Below are positions 1 through 10,414 of a stretch of DNA of 64,000 nt, piece after piece (positions within the stretch are counted from its first letter, which is position 1; each line of letters starts with the position of its first letter). The DNA is from Setomelanomma holmii (Eukaryota; Ascomycota; Dothideomycetes; Pleosporales; Phaeosphaeriaceae), in NCBI GenBank assembly GCA_010015745.1, contig ML978282.1, positions 22,281 to 86,280 of the forward strand, in the 5' to 3' direction. A program made the position numbers and the translations under genes. The notes under the pieces were generated by a model, which was given only the letters and a program-made list of their open reading frames with translations, ran no database searches and was not told the DNA's origin.

Positions 1-1441
1 CTGTCCCAGTCGTAAGACGTCCACAAATGTTGTACCAAGAATAAAAATCTCCATCACCATGATCCATACCTCCGGTGGGAATAGCACTCGTGTCTGCGCC
101 GCTCGCCCACGCCCGGCTGCGGAGTTTCACCTTACGCGTATCGATGACTGCTTACGCGAGTGGCGATGGCGCCTCCCCGTGAGGTGTCCCAAGCATCTCC
201 ACAGAGCGTGCAAGCTCATCTGAAAAGAGTATGCCATGGGTGAAGGTGATATCGTAGCATGCCAGAAGCTTCACGTCCGTCCTTACAGATTCCTTACTCG
301 TAGGCGATGGGTCGCAGACTGGCGCTGGCCCCGATCGAAAGAACGGGGTGAATTCGAGCTTGCACAGGTTCTCCTCCGTGAAATTCAGGCGAGGGGGGCT
401 GTGGTCGTGATGGGAGAAAGCTGGCAAGTGCAGATACACTATGCAAGGACGCAGAAGTCGATCTGTGCCGTTGCTTTATGTAGGCGGGCTGAGAGACGGT
501 GCACGGCGCTCGAATGGAGGACGGGTCGACGGTGTGAGAGGAGCACGAGAGCAGCGTTCAGCACAATGTTAGCAACAACGAGTAGGCGAGGTGATATTCG
601 TGGAGAGTAGCGAGACTTCGCGTTCACGAAGAGCCGGGAACGGAGTATTGTGCGACTCGAGGTGATCTCATTTCGTGGACTAGCGGGGCGACTGATCGTC
701 CCGAGGTTGTGAAAGCGCTTGCTATTAGTGCAAGGAATAAATTACCACTACTACACATCGAGCGACGTGAGGCGGCGGTGTTAAGATCGTAGATATTTAT
801 CGCTACAGCAGCAGACAGGGTAGTTCTCGTTACGTAATGATACGCTAGACAGTACCACCACCTCCTCAAAATGACTGGGACACTTTTGAGAACAATAAAA
901 TAAAGCGCAATAACGCAACGGCGCAACGACGTGCAAATAAAATGCTGCAACAAGGCAGACCTGCATCACTACTTCGAGAGGACCTTTTTCGATTATTACG
1001 ACGTTGTGGCTGTGCTGTTGTGCTGCTGCTAAACGGCACCCCTTATTTTGTGTCCCTTCTTTTCTGAGGAGGGGGTGGTATTGCGTTCTTAATTCTTGAA
1101 GCCTTCCTCTGTATAATACTGTAGTACCTAATTGCTACAGAGGCGCACCACATGGGTCATACTACAGCACGAGATCGTTCTTGTTCTTTGAGAGCAAATG
1201 TACCGTTACTATACCCTAGTTTCCTGGCAATGATGCTTCATTATTGACCGTTTTGTTCAATCGACGTTGGATCAATTGATCATAGCAAGAGTTGAGATGG
1301 TATGATCCGTAAGTTTTCAACTATGGCTATGAAAACGCTCAGCCTGCCAAGTGTGTCTGATGTCGGTCTATTCTGCCAACCAGTTGTCTACATATAACCT
1401 GTCCACGCTGTGCTCTTTCTAGGAGCTCCGTCGTAGAGGCG
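1..1441. other. Unassigned stretch
   Basis: I see no gene here. Several overlapping open frames of 60-125 codons lie on both strands (for example 236-610 + and 624-953 -), but none has a recognisable domain, sensible composition or splice-linked extension. The part next to 1442 is probably the promoter and 5' leader of the F-box/ankyrin gene. Confidence 0.4.
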
Positions 1442-2476
1442 ATGTCTCTCTTGCATCTGCCAATCGAACTAATTTTCCAAATCTCGGATCGCCTTTCTAG
1501 TCGAAAAGATCTCAATGCCTTTGCACGAGCCAGCGTCTGCCTGCATCAGTGCCTAAACAAGGTACTCTACAAAAACGATCACGAAGAGCACGGCTCTTCA
1601 GCGTTATATTGGGCTGCGGTGCATGATCGAGCCAAAACAGCTCATATGTCACTCATGTCAAGGCCTTCAGTTCAACACCTTCACTTCGCCTTGACGACAG
1701 CGACACATCATCGATCCTGGAAACTTGTGAAACTGTTGGTTCAGAGTGGTGCAGACGTAAATGCAGCGCTAGATGAATTTTATGGCACAGTGCTTCAAAT
1801 AGCTACATGGGGAGGCAGTGAGGACATTCTCGATTTTCTACTCAGCAAGGGTGCAGAAGTGGATGCCCAGAGTGGTCACTTTGGAACAGCACTCCAAGCA
1901 GTATCATGGCAGGGCAATTTTCGCATGGTCAGAATGCTTCTGGAACACGGTGCAGAGGTCAACATACAAGCGGGGTACCATGGTACCGCACTTCAGGCAG
2001 CATCAAGTGCTGGCCATGTAGAGGTAGCCAGACTATTACTAGCTTGGGGCGCTGACGTTAACGCAGCGTGTGGTCATTATGGTAATGCACTGCAGGCAGC
2101 AAGCTGGGAAGATCGTAAGTACCTGGTGAGGTTACTTTTACGTTATGGTGCAGATATCAACGCGAAGGGCGGGCACTATGGTACCGCACTTCAAGCAGCA
2201 TCATGGGGAGGGTCGTACGATGTAGTCGAGCTACTGATTGATCAAGGGGCAAATATAGATGCCTCTGGTGGATACTTTGGTAATGCTCTTCAGGCAGCTT
2301 CATGGAGAGGGCAGACACAGATTGTGCGTCTTCTGATTCGTAAAGGCGCTGATGTTATGGCGCATGGCATATTTGGAACTGCCATCCAGGCTGCTGCAAG
2401 TGCAGGAAATGAGGATGTTCTAGGGATACTGCAGTCTCAACATTCCGTCCCATTCTGTGCTCATCCCATGCGGTAA
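1442..2476 (+). CDS. F-box / ankyrin-repeat protein
   Basis: An intronless 344-residue protein. Residues about 1-45 form an F-box-like segment (MSLLHLPIELIFQISDRL start, the LPxEL pattern). Residues about 80-335 are seven or more ankyrin repeats of the fungal type in which each unit carries a GxALQAAS motif in place of the usual TPLHLAA (YGTVLQIATWGG, FGTALQAVSWQG, YHGTALQAASSAG). F-box proteins dock a target to the SCF ubiquitin ligase, and the ankyrin array is the likely target-binding surface. The start at the first ATG places the F-box at the very N terminus, as is usual. A second F-box/ankyrin gene lies at 6495, on the other side of the JmjC/SET gene. The substrate is unknown. Confidence 0.85.
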   Translation: MSLLHLPIELIFQISDRLSSRKDLNAFARASVCLHQCLNKVLYKNDHEEHGSSALYWAAVHDRAKTAHMSLMSRPSVQHLHFALTTATHHRSWKLVKLLVQSGADVNAALDEFYGTVLQIATWGGSEDILDFLLSKGAEVDAQSGHFGTALQAVSWQGNFRMVRMLLEHGAEVNIQAGYHGTALQAASSAGHVEVARLLLAWGADVNAACGHYGNALQAASWEDRKYLVRLLLRYGADINAKGGHYGTALQAASWGGSYDVVELLIDQGANIDASGGYFGNALQAASWRGQTQIVRLLIRKGADVMAHGIFGTAIQAAASAGNEDVLGILQSQHSVPFCAHPMR

Positions 2477-2843
2477 TTAGTCAGGCGATCTTTAAAGGGA
2501 ACGGAGCGACTCAAGTACTGTACGTCAATTGATTAGCTTTAAAGCTCGTTGTGCTCTGCGGTATTGCAAAATGTCTTCAGATTCGAATGATCCGCCGAGG
2601 TAACTCTCAACAACTATCAATTGATTGAGTTGTTCATCTCAGCTAGGAATAGAAGTCGCAACGACGAGCGGCAATACTACTCAGCTCTCTGTCGCTTGAG
2701 TCAGTTGCACCTTTCCCTTGTAATATGCAGGCTAATCGAAAAATCTCACAAGGGAGCTCATTGGGTCTATTTCCATCAAAAGACTGCCACTTGCCGAGTC
2801 CGAAAGGCGCATCTGGCGACACCACTCCAAAATAGCGATTTTC

Positions 2844-5800
2844 TTAGACCCGATGTAGCTTCGCCGCAAAAGAATCTTCCGGAGGAGTCCGCTGCAGAGA
2901 CGGAGCAGGTGTCCAACGAGAACATGGGCCCTTGCAGCCGACGCATTGTCGCGACTTCTTGTCTACATTCCCACGCAGAAGACTCCAGTCGGCAGTGATT
3001 TCCACGCCTGTCGAAATAGCAGCGTTAGCAAGTAGCATGACGCGGAGTCTGCAACCGATGATCTGTGGTGTGAAACTGGCACACGGAGTGCAGGAGTGAG
3101 GGACTAGGCGAACCCAGTTTCCACGATCATCCCAATGCAGATGACATATTGGTGAGCGACGCTCTTCTGGCCAATGCAGCTCACAGAACGTGCCACTACA
3201 ATCATCGTGATCAAATGGGTGCAACATCCCCGTCAGCTCGCCAATATAGGCATGGGGACTGAATGCCACGCGAGAGGCAGTTTTAATCGTTTGACCCAAA
3301 GGCCCAAAAGACAATCGGTAAAAGTTGAGGCCCAGCGACCGTACACACGCACAGCCCCGCTCAGCTGTAGCTTTAATGCAGGATGCGGAAGCGTCTGGAG
3401 TCAAAGTGAGATCGGCAGTCAAACCCGACTGCTCTGTTGCGTCGGACAGTTCTTTGGCGACGACATTTTGAGCGAGATACTGCTGTGGCTTGAAGAGTAA
3501 TAACGCGTTGTGGATGTCGAATTCATCATCCTCAGAAAACACGGGTGTGGTGCCATGCGACCACTCGGAGCGATACTCGAAATCTGCTTCGATATCACCA
3601 GGGTTGAGGAGACCGTATTGCAAGGCAGTGTCGCGAAGGATTCGCTGGACGAGTCCAAGCGCAGTTTCACACAAGCTCTGCAGTATAGCCTTGCAACTGG
3701 GGTCTTCCATTGACTCTTTCACGAGGTTTATAAAAAGCGCAATCTCTAACTCGGTCATCTTCACTAGGGCGCTTGTACAGAGGAAGTAAGGGGTGACGGA
3801 CTGGAGCGGCAGAAGCGCGAGAAGACCAGGGCCAAGGGTGCTACAGAAAGTGATCCACTTCCTACCGACCGAGAAGTCACGAATGAGCGTCCGTCGTGTA
3901 TCTGGAGTATCTCGTATCTTTTGTTCGTGTAGAATTCCAGAGATTACCTCAGGGGGCAATTTCTGAGCATCGCCTTTCTTCTTGTCAAGGAGAGAGACAT
4001 AGGCATACGTATTGACGCGCGCGCGCAGGAGAGGCAGATTGGCTTGCTCAGAGGAGGTGTTTGCAGCGTGGCGGTGCGCCGCAGCCCGGCGTGAGTAGGT
4101 TGGGTTCGAGGAATTTGTGCTGACTGTGACGGTCTCGAAGACGTTGTGGTAGCTCTGTCTTTGCGCAGATAACAGTACAGAAAGCCGTGCGAGTGTTTGC
4201 TTACTAAGGACAGACACAAGAACACTGGCAGAGCTTTTGCGAGCGAGGCGATGAAAGAGATGCTCCTGTACTTGTAGACTGTATCGTTGCAGCTCCACTA
4301 TATCGAGGATAGCAACATTGTCCCGGCTCTTCTTATGTGGTTTCTCGTTATCCGCCTCCTCTTGCCAACGGCGCTTGTTTGATCGAAAATGGTGTACACC
4401 TACAGAGTCGTCCACGTTGCATATGCGGCTAGAACAGAGAACATAACCATCAGGACAAGCAGGAATTTTGCTATCCATAAGATTTATGGCTTCGGCCATA
4501 TTTGCGCCCATGTTGATGATCTGGTGATAGGATGTCGGGGTTGTGAAGACAAGCTCCCCAGGGTAGCACGCCTTGATGTGATACCTCACTCCAAGCTTCT
4601 TGAGCACACTTGGCGCAAGTAACACTGACAGGTGACGAATCCATTGTGAGCATCCAGTCATGGATCCAGGGAACATGGCTTCTAGTCCAGCCTCAAGCTT
4701 CTTGTTCGATTCAGGCTCGACGCTAAGCCATAACTTCGGATTGCCATGCAGCATAAGGTTAATAGAAAACCAATGGCAGTCTTCGTTGTGCATGGCTGTT
4801 GCGGTCTGGCCTTCGGAATAGCTGGCATAGATGTAGCTTGAGTTGACACCATCGATCACTGCATTTAGGGACTGCTGCATGTATGGACCAGGAGTGAGCA
4901 AGTCAGAATAGCGGCATTGTTCTCCAAAGACTTCTTGGCTTGTGCCGATCAGGTACCATAGTGGCCTTCCGTCCGCAGAATCGGGCTGGCAAAAGGACTC
5001 GAACATAGCCTCCAGTTGAGCGTCCGAATACTCTTTTATGGTTGCATTCATGACATTGGGGCAATATTTGGGCTGCGCAACTTTATTCGATCTTTTATTC
5101 GATATTATGTTCATAACACCCGGCTGGATGAAGGAAGCTGTATTGTATTTCAGTTTCGTTGTTGTGCGTTTGGCATCCTGTACGCTGTGGGGGTCAAACT
5201 CGAAGCTCTGCAAGCAGAAGCCTTGTAAACGAAGATGGCACATGCCAACGCGACGCACGTCTGATAGGGAAGAAAATCGCTCTAGAGTAGAAGCCGTGTA
5301 TAACCCCAGGTCGGTCAGTTCACACTGGTAGCTTGGTACAGCAAACACAGCGCAAGTCGAATCGAGTGCCCGGGCCGGTGCGAGTGGATGCGGCCCGTCC
5401 CTCGGCTCCGTATCCAGCGAAGGAAGGCCTTCTTCAACAGAACGGACCGTCTCGTCATTCGTCAGCATTTCTTCATCTGCAACCGTCCTCTCGACATCCG
5501 CAATGATTTGCTCGTCATATGTTGCTGTCTCCTCTTCTTCCGCCTCATCCTCTTCCTCGTCATCCCAACCATCTTTGTGTTCTAGCTCCTCTCCTACTGG
5601 AGCGGTATGTTGTTTCACTCCGCGTGTTTTGCCCGTCCTTGATCTGAGGCTTCGTTTGCCGGCCGTCGACGGTGGCTCCGTAGTCTCGATCGATCCGAGA
5701 AGTTTCTTTGCACGGAGAATGACACGGTTTGCCCGGATTTCAAGTTTCGAGCATAGATCGGCCGGCAATGTGTTGGTAGGTTTGCGGCGGTGTCGACCAA

Positions 5801-6038
5801 TCTTAGAAGCGGCGGGATATGAACAAGCCTGGACCTCCGCCTTTATAGCCCTGATCTCCTCCGCGAAGTTTTTCAACTCTTCCAACAGTGAGTCGAGAGA
5901 TTTGGTATAGAGGGTAAGTGAGGTGGCGCTAATGGTCATGGTGTCGTTGAGCGACGTGTACGAAGTGCGCATTCCTCGCACTTCAAAGTTCGCCAAGAAG
6001 ATCGGACGCTCAGATCTTGTGGTCTGTGCGTATAACAT
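2844..6038 (-). CDS. JmjC + divergent SET domain protein
   Basis: A 1064-residue intronless frame with two chromatin domains. The N terminus has a predicted helix (about 35-75), a basic stretch and an acidic stretch (DDEEEDEAEEEE, about 155-170). The JmjC domain spans about residues 395-530: the Fe(II) ligands are visible as HNED (His about 417, Glu about 419) and SYHQ (His about 505), so the HxE...H triad of KDM4-type demethylases is intact. A SET-like fold lies at about 915-1030 (AYIGELTGML, NWVRLVPHSCTPC, ISTGVEITADW, then CVGCKGPC as a post-SET remnant). The SET signature is degraded: the canonical NHSCxPN reads PHSCTPC, and the catalytic Tyr of the GEELTYDY motif is missing. I infer a possible demethylase with a reader-like or dead SET. 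The true start may be Met34 (position 5939). It diverges from the gene at 6495. Confidence 0.8.
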   Translation of the reverse strand: MLYAQTTRSERPIFLANFEVRGMRTSYTSLNDTMTISATSLTLYTKSLDSLLEELKNFAEEIRAIKAEVQACSYPAASKIGRHRRKPTNTLPADLCSKLEIRANRVILRAKKLLGSIETTEPPSTAGKRSLRSRTGKTRGVKQHTAPVGEELEHKDGWDDEEEDEAEEEETATYDEQIIADVERTVADEEMLTNDETVRSVEEGLPSLDTEPRDGPHPLAPARALDSTCAVFAVPSYQCELTDLGLYTASTLERFSSLSDVRRVGMCHLRLQGFCLQSFEFDPHSVQDAKRTTTKLKYNTASFIQPGVMNIISNKRSNKVAQPKYCPNVMNATIKEYSDAQLEAMFESFCQPDSADGRPLWYLIGTSQEVFGEQCRYSDLLTPGPYMQQSLNAVIDGVNSSYIYASYSEGQTATAMHNEDCHWFSINLMLHGNPKLWLSVEPESNKKLEAGLEAMFPGSMTGCSQWIRHLSVLLAPSVLKKLGVRYHIKACYPGELVFTTPTSYHQIINMGANMAEAINLMDSKIPACPDGYVLCSSRICNVDDSVGVHHFRSNKRRWQEEADNEKPHKKSRDNVAILDIVELQRYSLQVQEHLFHRLARKSSASVLVSVLSKQTLARLSVLLSAQRQSYHNVFETVTVSTNSSNPTYSRRAAAHRHAANTSSEQANLPLLRARVNTYAYVSLLDKKKGDAQKLPPEVISGILHEQKIRDTPDTRRTLIRDFSVGRKWITFCSTLGPGLLALLPLQSVTPYFLCTSALVKMTELEIALFINLVKESMEDPSCKAILQSLCETALGLVQRILRDTALQYGLLNPGDIEADFEYRSEWSHGTTPVFSEDDEFDIHNALLLFKPQQYLAQNVVAKELSDATEQSGLTADLTLTPDASASCIKATAERGCACVRSLGLNFYRLSFGPLGQTIKTASRVAFSPHAYIGELTGMLHPFDHDDCSGTFCELHWPEERRSPICHLHWDDRGNWVRLVPHSCTPCASFTPQIIGCRLRVMLLANAAISTGVEITADWSLLRGNVDKKSRQCVGCKGPCSRWTPAPSLQRTPPEDSFAAKLHRV

Positions 6039-6494
6039 CCATTTCGTAACACGTGATCTCTGCAGCAGTCACCATCGTATTCATGCAGCCCCACCCATTC
6101 ATCAATTATTGTTTTGTGCCGCCAATAACTTCGTTTTCCGGTATGGACAAGCCAATCTCTGTCGGCGAGTAAGGACGTCGTTGTGGAACTATGAGTTGGG
6201 TTCAAAGTCTCTGGCCTTTTCTGCATCGTTGCGGAGCCGCGGTTTGTCTGAGCACACATTCCATTTCTTGCGCCCCACGAAGACGGATGTTTTTGGGTTT
6301 TAATAGAGAACGGATGTAGTATGCAAAGAGCTCACTAAAGTGGATGAATATGGTTGACTTCTTGTCAATAAAAAAACTGCGATCAGTTCTTACACCAGTT
6401 TTTCACCCACGACCAAAGTCTCAAGAGATCTGCTGTAATTGTGGCGCTTCGTTACAAAATAAGGTTTATATACAACTGGCATTTAGTCTTTGCG

Positions 6495-7307
6495 ATGGTA
6501 CCACCAATGTCTCTCGCCCTCTTACCCGTCGAGATCCTTGATGAGATTGGTGCCAGTCTCTCCCTATCTGATATTGCCGCCCTTGTCAGGGTCTCACGAC
6601 AGCTACATAATTCTCTGATACGAACTCTTTACCACTTGGCTCGACAGCACAGGACGTCTGGCAGCACTGCCCTCACGAATGGGCTACATGATGTAACATT
6701 TTGGTATGACGAGTGCAGCAGCAACTCTGTAGCAGAATGGGCTGTCTTGCGCCAGCGTACCTGCACGTTCCAACGGCTCATACATGATCCCAAAGTAGAT
6801 CTATTGCAGTGCGATGGTTACGGTGTCACTCTTATGCACAAAATTTCTGCACAAGGCATCGCTCAGTATATAGAGCCCCTCGCCGAAAGGCTCAAGTGCG
6901 CCGGAATCGACCCTTTCAAGACTGACCATTCGCTACTCACTCCGCTCCACTATGCAGCCGGACGTGGTATGACGCAGGCAGTACATGTCCTTATAGCATT
7001 GGGCGCGGATGTGTCGGCGGCGGATCATCATGGTAACACACCCCTGCACCTTGCAGCAGTGACAGGGTCCTACGAGGTGTTCGCGCGACTCGTCCAGGCG
7101 GGCGCGGATGTCAACTCTGAGTGTCGTTTTGGTTGGGCTTCCGTGGATCAGGCGAGCATATCACACCATCATATTGCAGTAGATGAGCTTCTAAGACTTG
7201 GCTCTCGCTCTCCTACGTGGCGACAAAGGAAGAATGCACTCACCGAGTTCATGCAACTGTCGCCTTGTCCACTATACTGTTGTAAGTACCACGCCAGCAT
7301 TGTATGA
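6495..7307 (+). CDS. F-box / ankyrin-repeat protein
   Basis: About 270 residues. It starts MVPPMSLALLPVEILDEIG; either Met1 or Met5 (position 6507) gives an F-box at the N terminus (LPVEILDEI, residues about 8-45). Two or three ankyrin repeats follow at about 150-235 (LLTPLHYAAGRG, HGNTPLHLAAVTGS, RLVQAGADVNSE). The C terminus (LSPCPLYCC) may be altered by an intron: GTAAGT at 7282 and a TGATGTGTGCAG acceptor near 7354 would change the last residues and stop shortly after. It is an SCF adaptor-like protein of the same broad type as the gene at 1442, but with few, canonical ankyrin repeats, so it is not a recent duplicate. It shares a ~450-bp divergent intergenic region with the JmjC/SET gene. 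Confidence 0.75.
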   Translation: MVPPMSLALLPVEILDEIGASLSLSDIAALVRVSRQLHNSLIRTLYHLARQHRTSGSTALTNGLHDVTFWYDECSSNSVAEWAVLRQRTCTFQRLIHDPKVDLLQCDGYGVTLMHKISAQGIAQYIEPLAERLKCAGIDPFKTDHSLLTPLHYAAGRGMTQAVHVLIALGADVSAADHHGNTPLHLAAVTGSYEVFARLVQAGADVNSECRFGWASVDQASISHHHIAVDELLRLGSRSPTWRQRKNALTEFMQLSPCPLYCCKYHASIV

Positions 7308-7540
7308 AAATGCAGAAAACCGGAACCATGAGCCTCATGTCCTGATGTGTGCAGTGAGATCATAAGTCATTCAGATACTCCATGCATTTGATGCTCAACA
7401 TGAGTTGGACGACTAGGTGAGTGCGCTGATTACCTGAGTACAGGACAATGACTTAAGAGGAAGTGACAAAGAAGTTTAGTATGATTTTGGACGAAATGAC
7501 ATGGTTTGGCATGTTTTTTAGTTGGCTGAAGCTGAAGTTT

Positions 7541-8186
7541 TCATACACGCGTTGAAGACCTTCTCCGCTTCATCATTATTCTCTTCAGCAGCGACAATAA
7601 GGCAGGACTGTTCCCTATCACAGCCTTGCTCACTCCATGTCGGCCAGATTTCCCGTCCCATTCTGCTATTCTTGACCTAAGCCACTCCTGCGCAAGATGC
7701 GCGACTATATTTTCCGATCTGCTAAGCCACATCTTACATGTCTGTAGCGTACGTTGCTTTCCGCCGGCGACGCGAGACTGAGTCTGCGGATTTTTAAACT
7801 TGGTCGTGATAGGAAACATGACAGTCTCTGTCATCTTAGCAACAATGTTTTCCACCTCGTCTTCGACCGGTCCGACGTCGTCACCTTCAACTTGGGTACT
7901 ACCTCGTAGAAGAAGCGCATTCGCGATAGCAAGATTGGCCAGGACAAGCTCATTGTTGTTGCATGACGCGAGTAAATCATGAGACGCACTACTGACAATG
8001 TTCAGCGCAACACTGACGGCAAAGACGTTGTTCGCCATGACAATCAGATTCTCGAGAGACTGGATGATTGAAATCGCATGGCCCAGGGATTTATCAAGCA
8101 AGGACCCGGAAGACCCTATAACGCTGACAGTCAATTATATCGAAGTATTAGTCATCGCTTCCACACTTCGCAGCGCGCATGGACAT
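7541..8186 (-). CDS. Hypothetical protein, two exons
   Basis: I do not recognise this family. My model joins a short exon 8167-8186 (MSMRAAN) to 7541-8123 across a 43-bp intron (GTGTGG donor, ACTAATAC branch, CTGTCAG acceptor), giving 200 residues with matching phase. The single long frame alone has no ATG and an in-frame stop just upstream, which supports the intron. The protein is helical. Residues 20-80 look like an amphipathic or hydrophobic helical bundle (ISIIQSLENLIVMANNVFAVSVALNIV), and the C terminus is basic (KRIMMKRRRSSTRV). There is no clear transmembrane topology and no catalytic motif. Confidence 0.5.
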
Positions 8187-8588
8187 CGTATACGCTAATA
8201 AGCGAGCTGACGTGCAATAGAGGGCCTCCACGACATGCGAAAGAATCGGACGTTTTAGGCCTTGTCGTCTTATTGATTTTCCTATATACGTTCTCTCTAT
8301 GCCACATGTAACTCGAATATAGAGCAATTTTTCCTGCAGTGTGCTTATCTATTGGACTTAGTTCTCAGGAGTTTGCGGCTTCGCCGCATCAATGTTAATT
8401 CTGTTGCGTCTCTTTTCGCGTCTCAAATGAGCCATAGCTTTTTCGATCTCTGCCAAGATATTTAATATATAAGACAGCATGATGCCGTGTATTTCAACAT
8501 TCGGTAAGCATGGTCGCTTGAGTCTCTTCAATTAATTCCTCTCATCTGAACATCGACATACTCCCGTGATCAGTGCCAGTCCACAGGC

Positions 8589-9474
8589 ATGGGCAAGGCT
8601 GCGCGCGCCGCATGTATCTTTACGCCCATGGCATTGACGACCGCCTCGCTTATATGCCTAGTATTAGTCATGGTTGCACAACTCAGCAATAACAACAAGG
8701 CTCCGCTTACATCTGTGGGCCGACATTTACATTTCCTTAAGGAACGCCAACCTCTCTTCTCCGCCTTGCCTCTTTCTTAAGCTCAGACGAGCTAATGCTG
8801 CCGCAGGCAGACACAAGCAGATTTGCAGCTAGTGACGAGGCGAACACAAAAAAAGACCTCCTTGCCGCCCTGAGTGGCAGTATTTCCTCTAAAACACTCA
8901 AAGACTTCTACCTAGTCGGACTGTGGTCCTACTGCGAAGGCGACAGTGGCAACGGCATTGAGGACATTACGTATTGCTCTTCTCCTACCACGAAGTTTTG
9001 GTTCGACCCTACCGATGTGTGGGGCTTGAAAACCACATCAGTGCAGAATGTGCTGGGAGACGGCCTGCAGAAAGGACTGGATGCGTACAGAAGGGTTGTG
9101 GGATGGATGATTTGGACATTTATCATTGCGACCACACTGACTGCTGCAGAGTTTGTTACGTGCTTCTTTACGTGTGTCACTCGAAAAGCAAGCCTGCTGA
9201 CATTGATACTGTCGATTGTGGGCCTCTCTTTCGAATTCTGTATCTGAGCGGAACTGATCTTTCCTAGACATCATCAGTCTTTGTCATCGTAGCCGCTACG
9301 ATTGTGACTGCTGCATACGGTGTACTTGCTGGTATTTTCAACACAGCACTCGAATCATACAACCTGAAATTTTCCCTGGGTAAGGAGGCGTTACTGATCT
9401 TGTGGCTTGGTGTAGCTCTCCGGGTCGCGTCTGGTCCGTTTTGGCTGCCTACAGTATGCTGCTGCAAGCCTTAG
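8589..9474 (+). CDS. SUR7/PalI-family membrane protein
   Basis: Three exons fit the family: 8589-8741, 8807-9217 and 9268-9474, giving 256 residues. Features of the SUR7/PalI (claudin-like) family are an N-terminal transmembrane segment (PMALTTASLICLVLVMVAQL), an extracytoplasmic loop with a paired-Cys motif (LVGLWSYCEGD...EDITYCSSP), then three more membrane segments (GWMIWTFIIATTLTAAEFV, ILSI..VFVIVAATIVTAAYGVLAG, ILWLGVALRVASGPFWL) and a terminal CCC cluster. Such proteins sit in the plasma membrane at eisosome-type domains or act in ambient-pH signalling. Intron 2 (9218-9267, 50 bp) is canonical. Intron 1 has a good branch (CTAAT) and CAG acceptor, but the expected donor reads AAG|GAACGC, GA in place of GT. 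A GTGGGC donor at 8715 would also be in phase, but would delete the conserved LHFLK. Confidence 0.75.
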
Positions 9475-9739
9475 ATCGACAGAGGACTTTGTGTGCAATC
9501 GGTACAATGTTTCGCGCGTAGATTCACCTGTGTTGATGAGCTTATGCAGAGCCTAGTCCATCTGAATCATGCGATCCGCTCACAAGCACGGGACCAAGGC
9601 AGTTGTATCAGACTGGTAGAAGTGTAGGCACCGTCTCCGAAGAGCATATCTCAAACGGGAAACTGTTGCTAGAGATACCGCAAAGATCATCGGGTGGTGA
9701 CATGTAATTCTTGATTTGTCCTTAAAATGTGGACTCCAA

Positions 9740-10381
9740 CTATTCAGGGATAAGAAGTTTGTAGTCAAAATCCTTCTCTTCCTCCCCCTCTTCTTCTTCC
9801 TCCTCCTCCTCCTCCTCCTCCTCCTTCTGCTTCTTCTTCTTCTTCTTATTCCCCTTCTTCTTTGTTTCCCTCTCCTCGCGGATACCGTACACTAGGAGCT
9901 CTCCATCTCTTTCAACAGCTAATAGGTAACAATCAGCGTTCTTGTGTGGTTGATGAATGAAGTAAACTAGAATCCCTTTGGGTTCTATGTTCTTGTGTAA
10001 CCCCTCCCACGGTCTTAGGAAATGCTTGACAAGGTGAAGCTCCAGTCGATCGGCAGGTGGGAGCTTTTTACTGTCGATTTGGATAGCGAGCTCCCGAGCG
10101 CCGAGCAGCAGTTCCTCGGCCTCTCTAGCGTAGTTAACGTCCTCTGCGGCGTAGAAATCGTCCCTATGCTGGTATCGGTAGTGAGCAGCGAGGCTGGCTG
10201 CTGAAATCAAGGGTCGATTTGGAGGGATATGAGCGGCCAAACACGTTTCACCTCCAATTTCCTTCCACAGACCTTCCCTAACGTCGATAGCGCTTGCAAT
10301 TTCATTGCATTCAAGAGGCTGTAGAGTTGCTATTGACGGCCTTGGGGGGCGTGATGCGATGATGGCGGGAGAGGATGCCAT
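9740..10381 (-). CDS. Hypothetical protein with Lys/Glu-rich tail
   Basis: A 213-residue frame if started at the second Met (MASSPAIIASRPPRP); an upstream Met at 10414 is also possible. Residues about 30-160 look globular, with no family I know (CLAAHIPPNRPLISAASLAAHY..., KGILVYFIHQPHKNADCYLLAVERDGELLVYGI). The C terminus is a Lys tract followed by a long Glu tract, encoded by a TTC/CTC-type trinucleotide repeat at about 9795-9860, and probably varies in length between strains. The ORF may be real despite the low-complexity end, because the N-terminal 150 residues are of ordinary composition. No function is assigned. Confidence 0.5.
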   Translation of the reverse strand: MASSPAIIASRPPRPSIATLQPLECNEIASAIDVREGLWKEIGGETCLAAHIPPNRPLISAASLAAHYRYQHRDDFYAAEDVNYAREAEELLLGARELAIQIDSKKLPPADRLELHLVKHFLRPWEGLHKNIEPKGILVYFIHQPHKNADCYLLAVERDGELLVYGIREERETKKKGNKKKKKKQKEEEEEEEEEEEEGEEEKDFDYKLLIPE

Positions 10382-10414
10382 AGTGTGCCAACGAGTAGGG
10401 CAGAAACAGCACAA

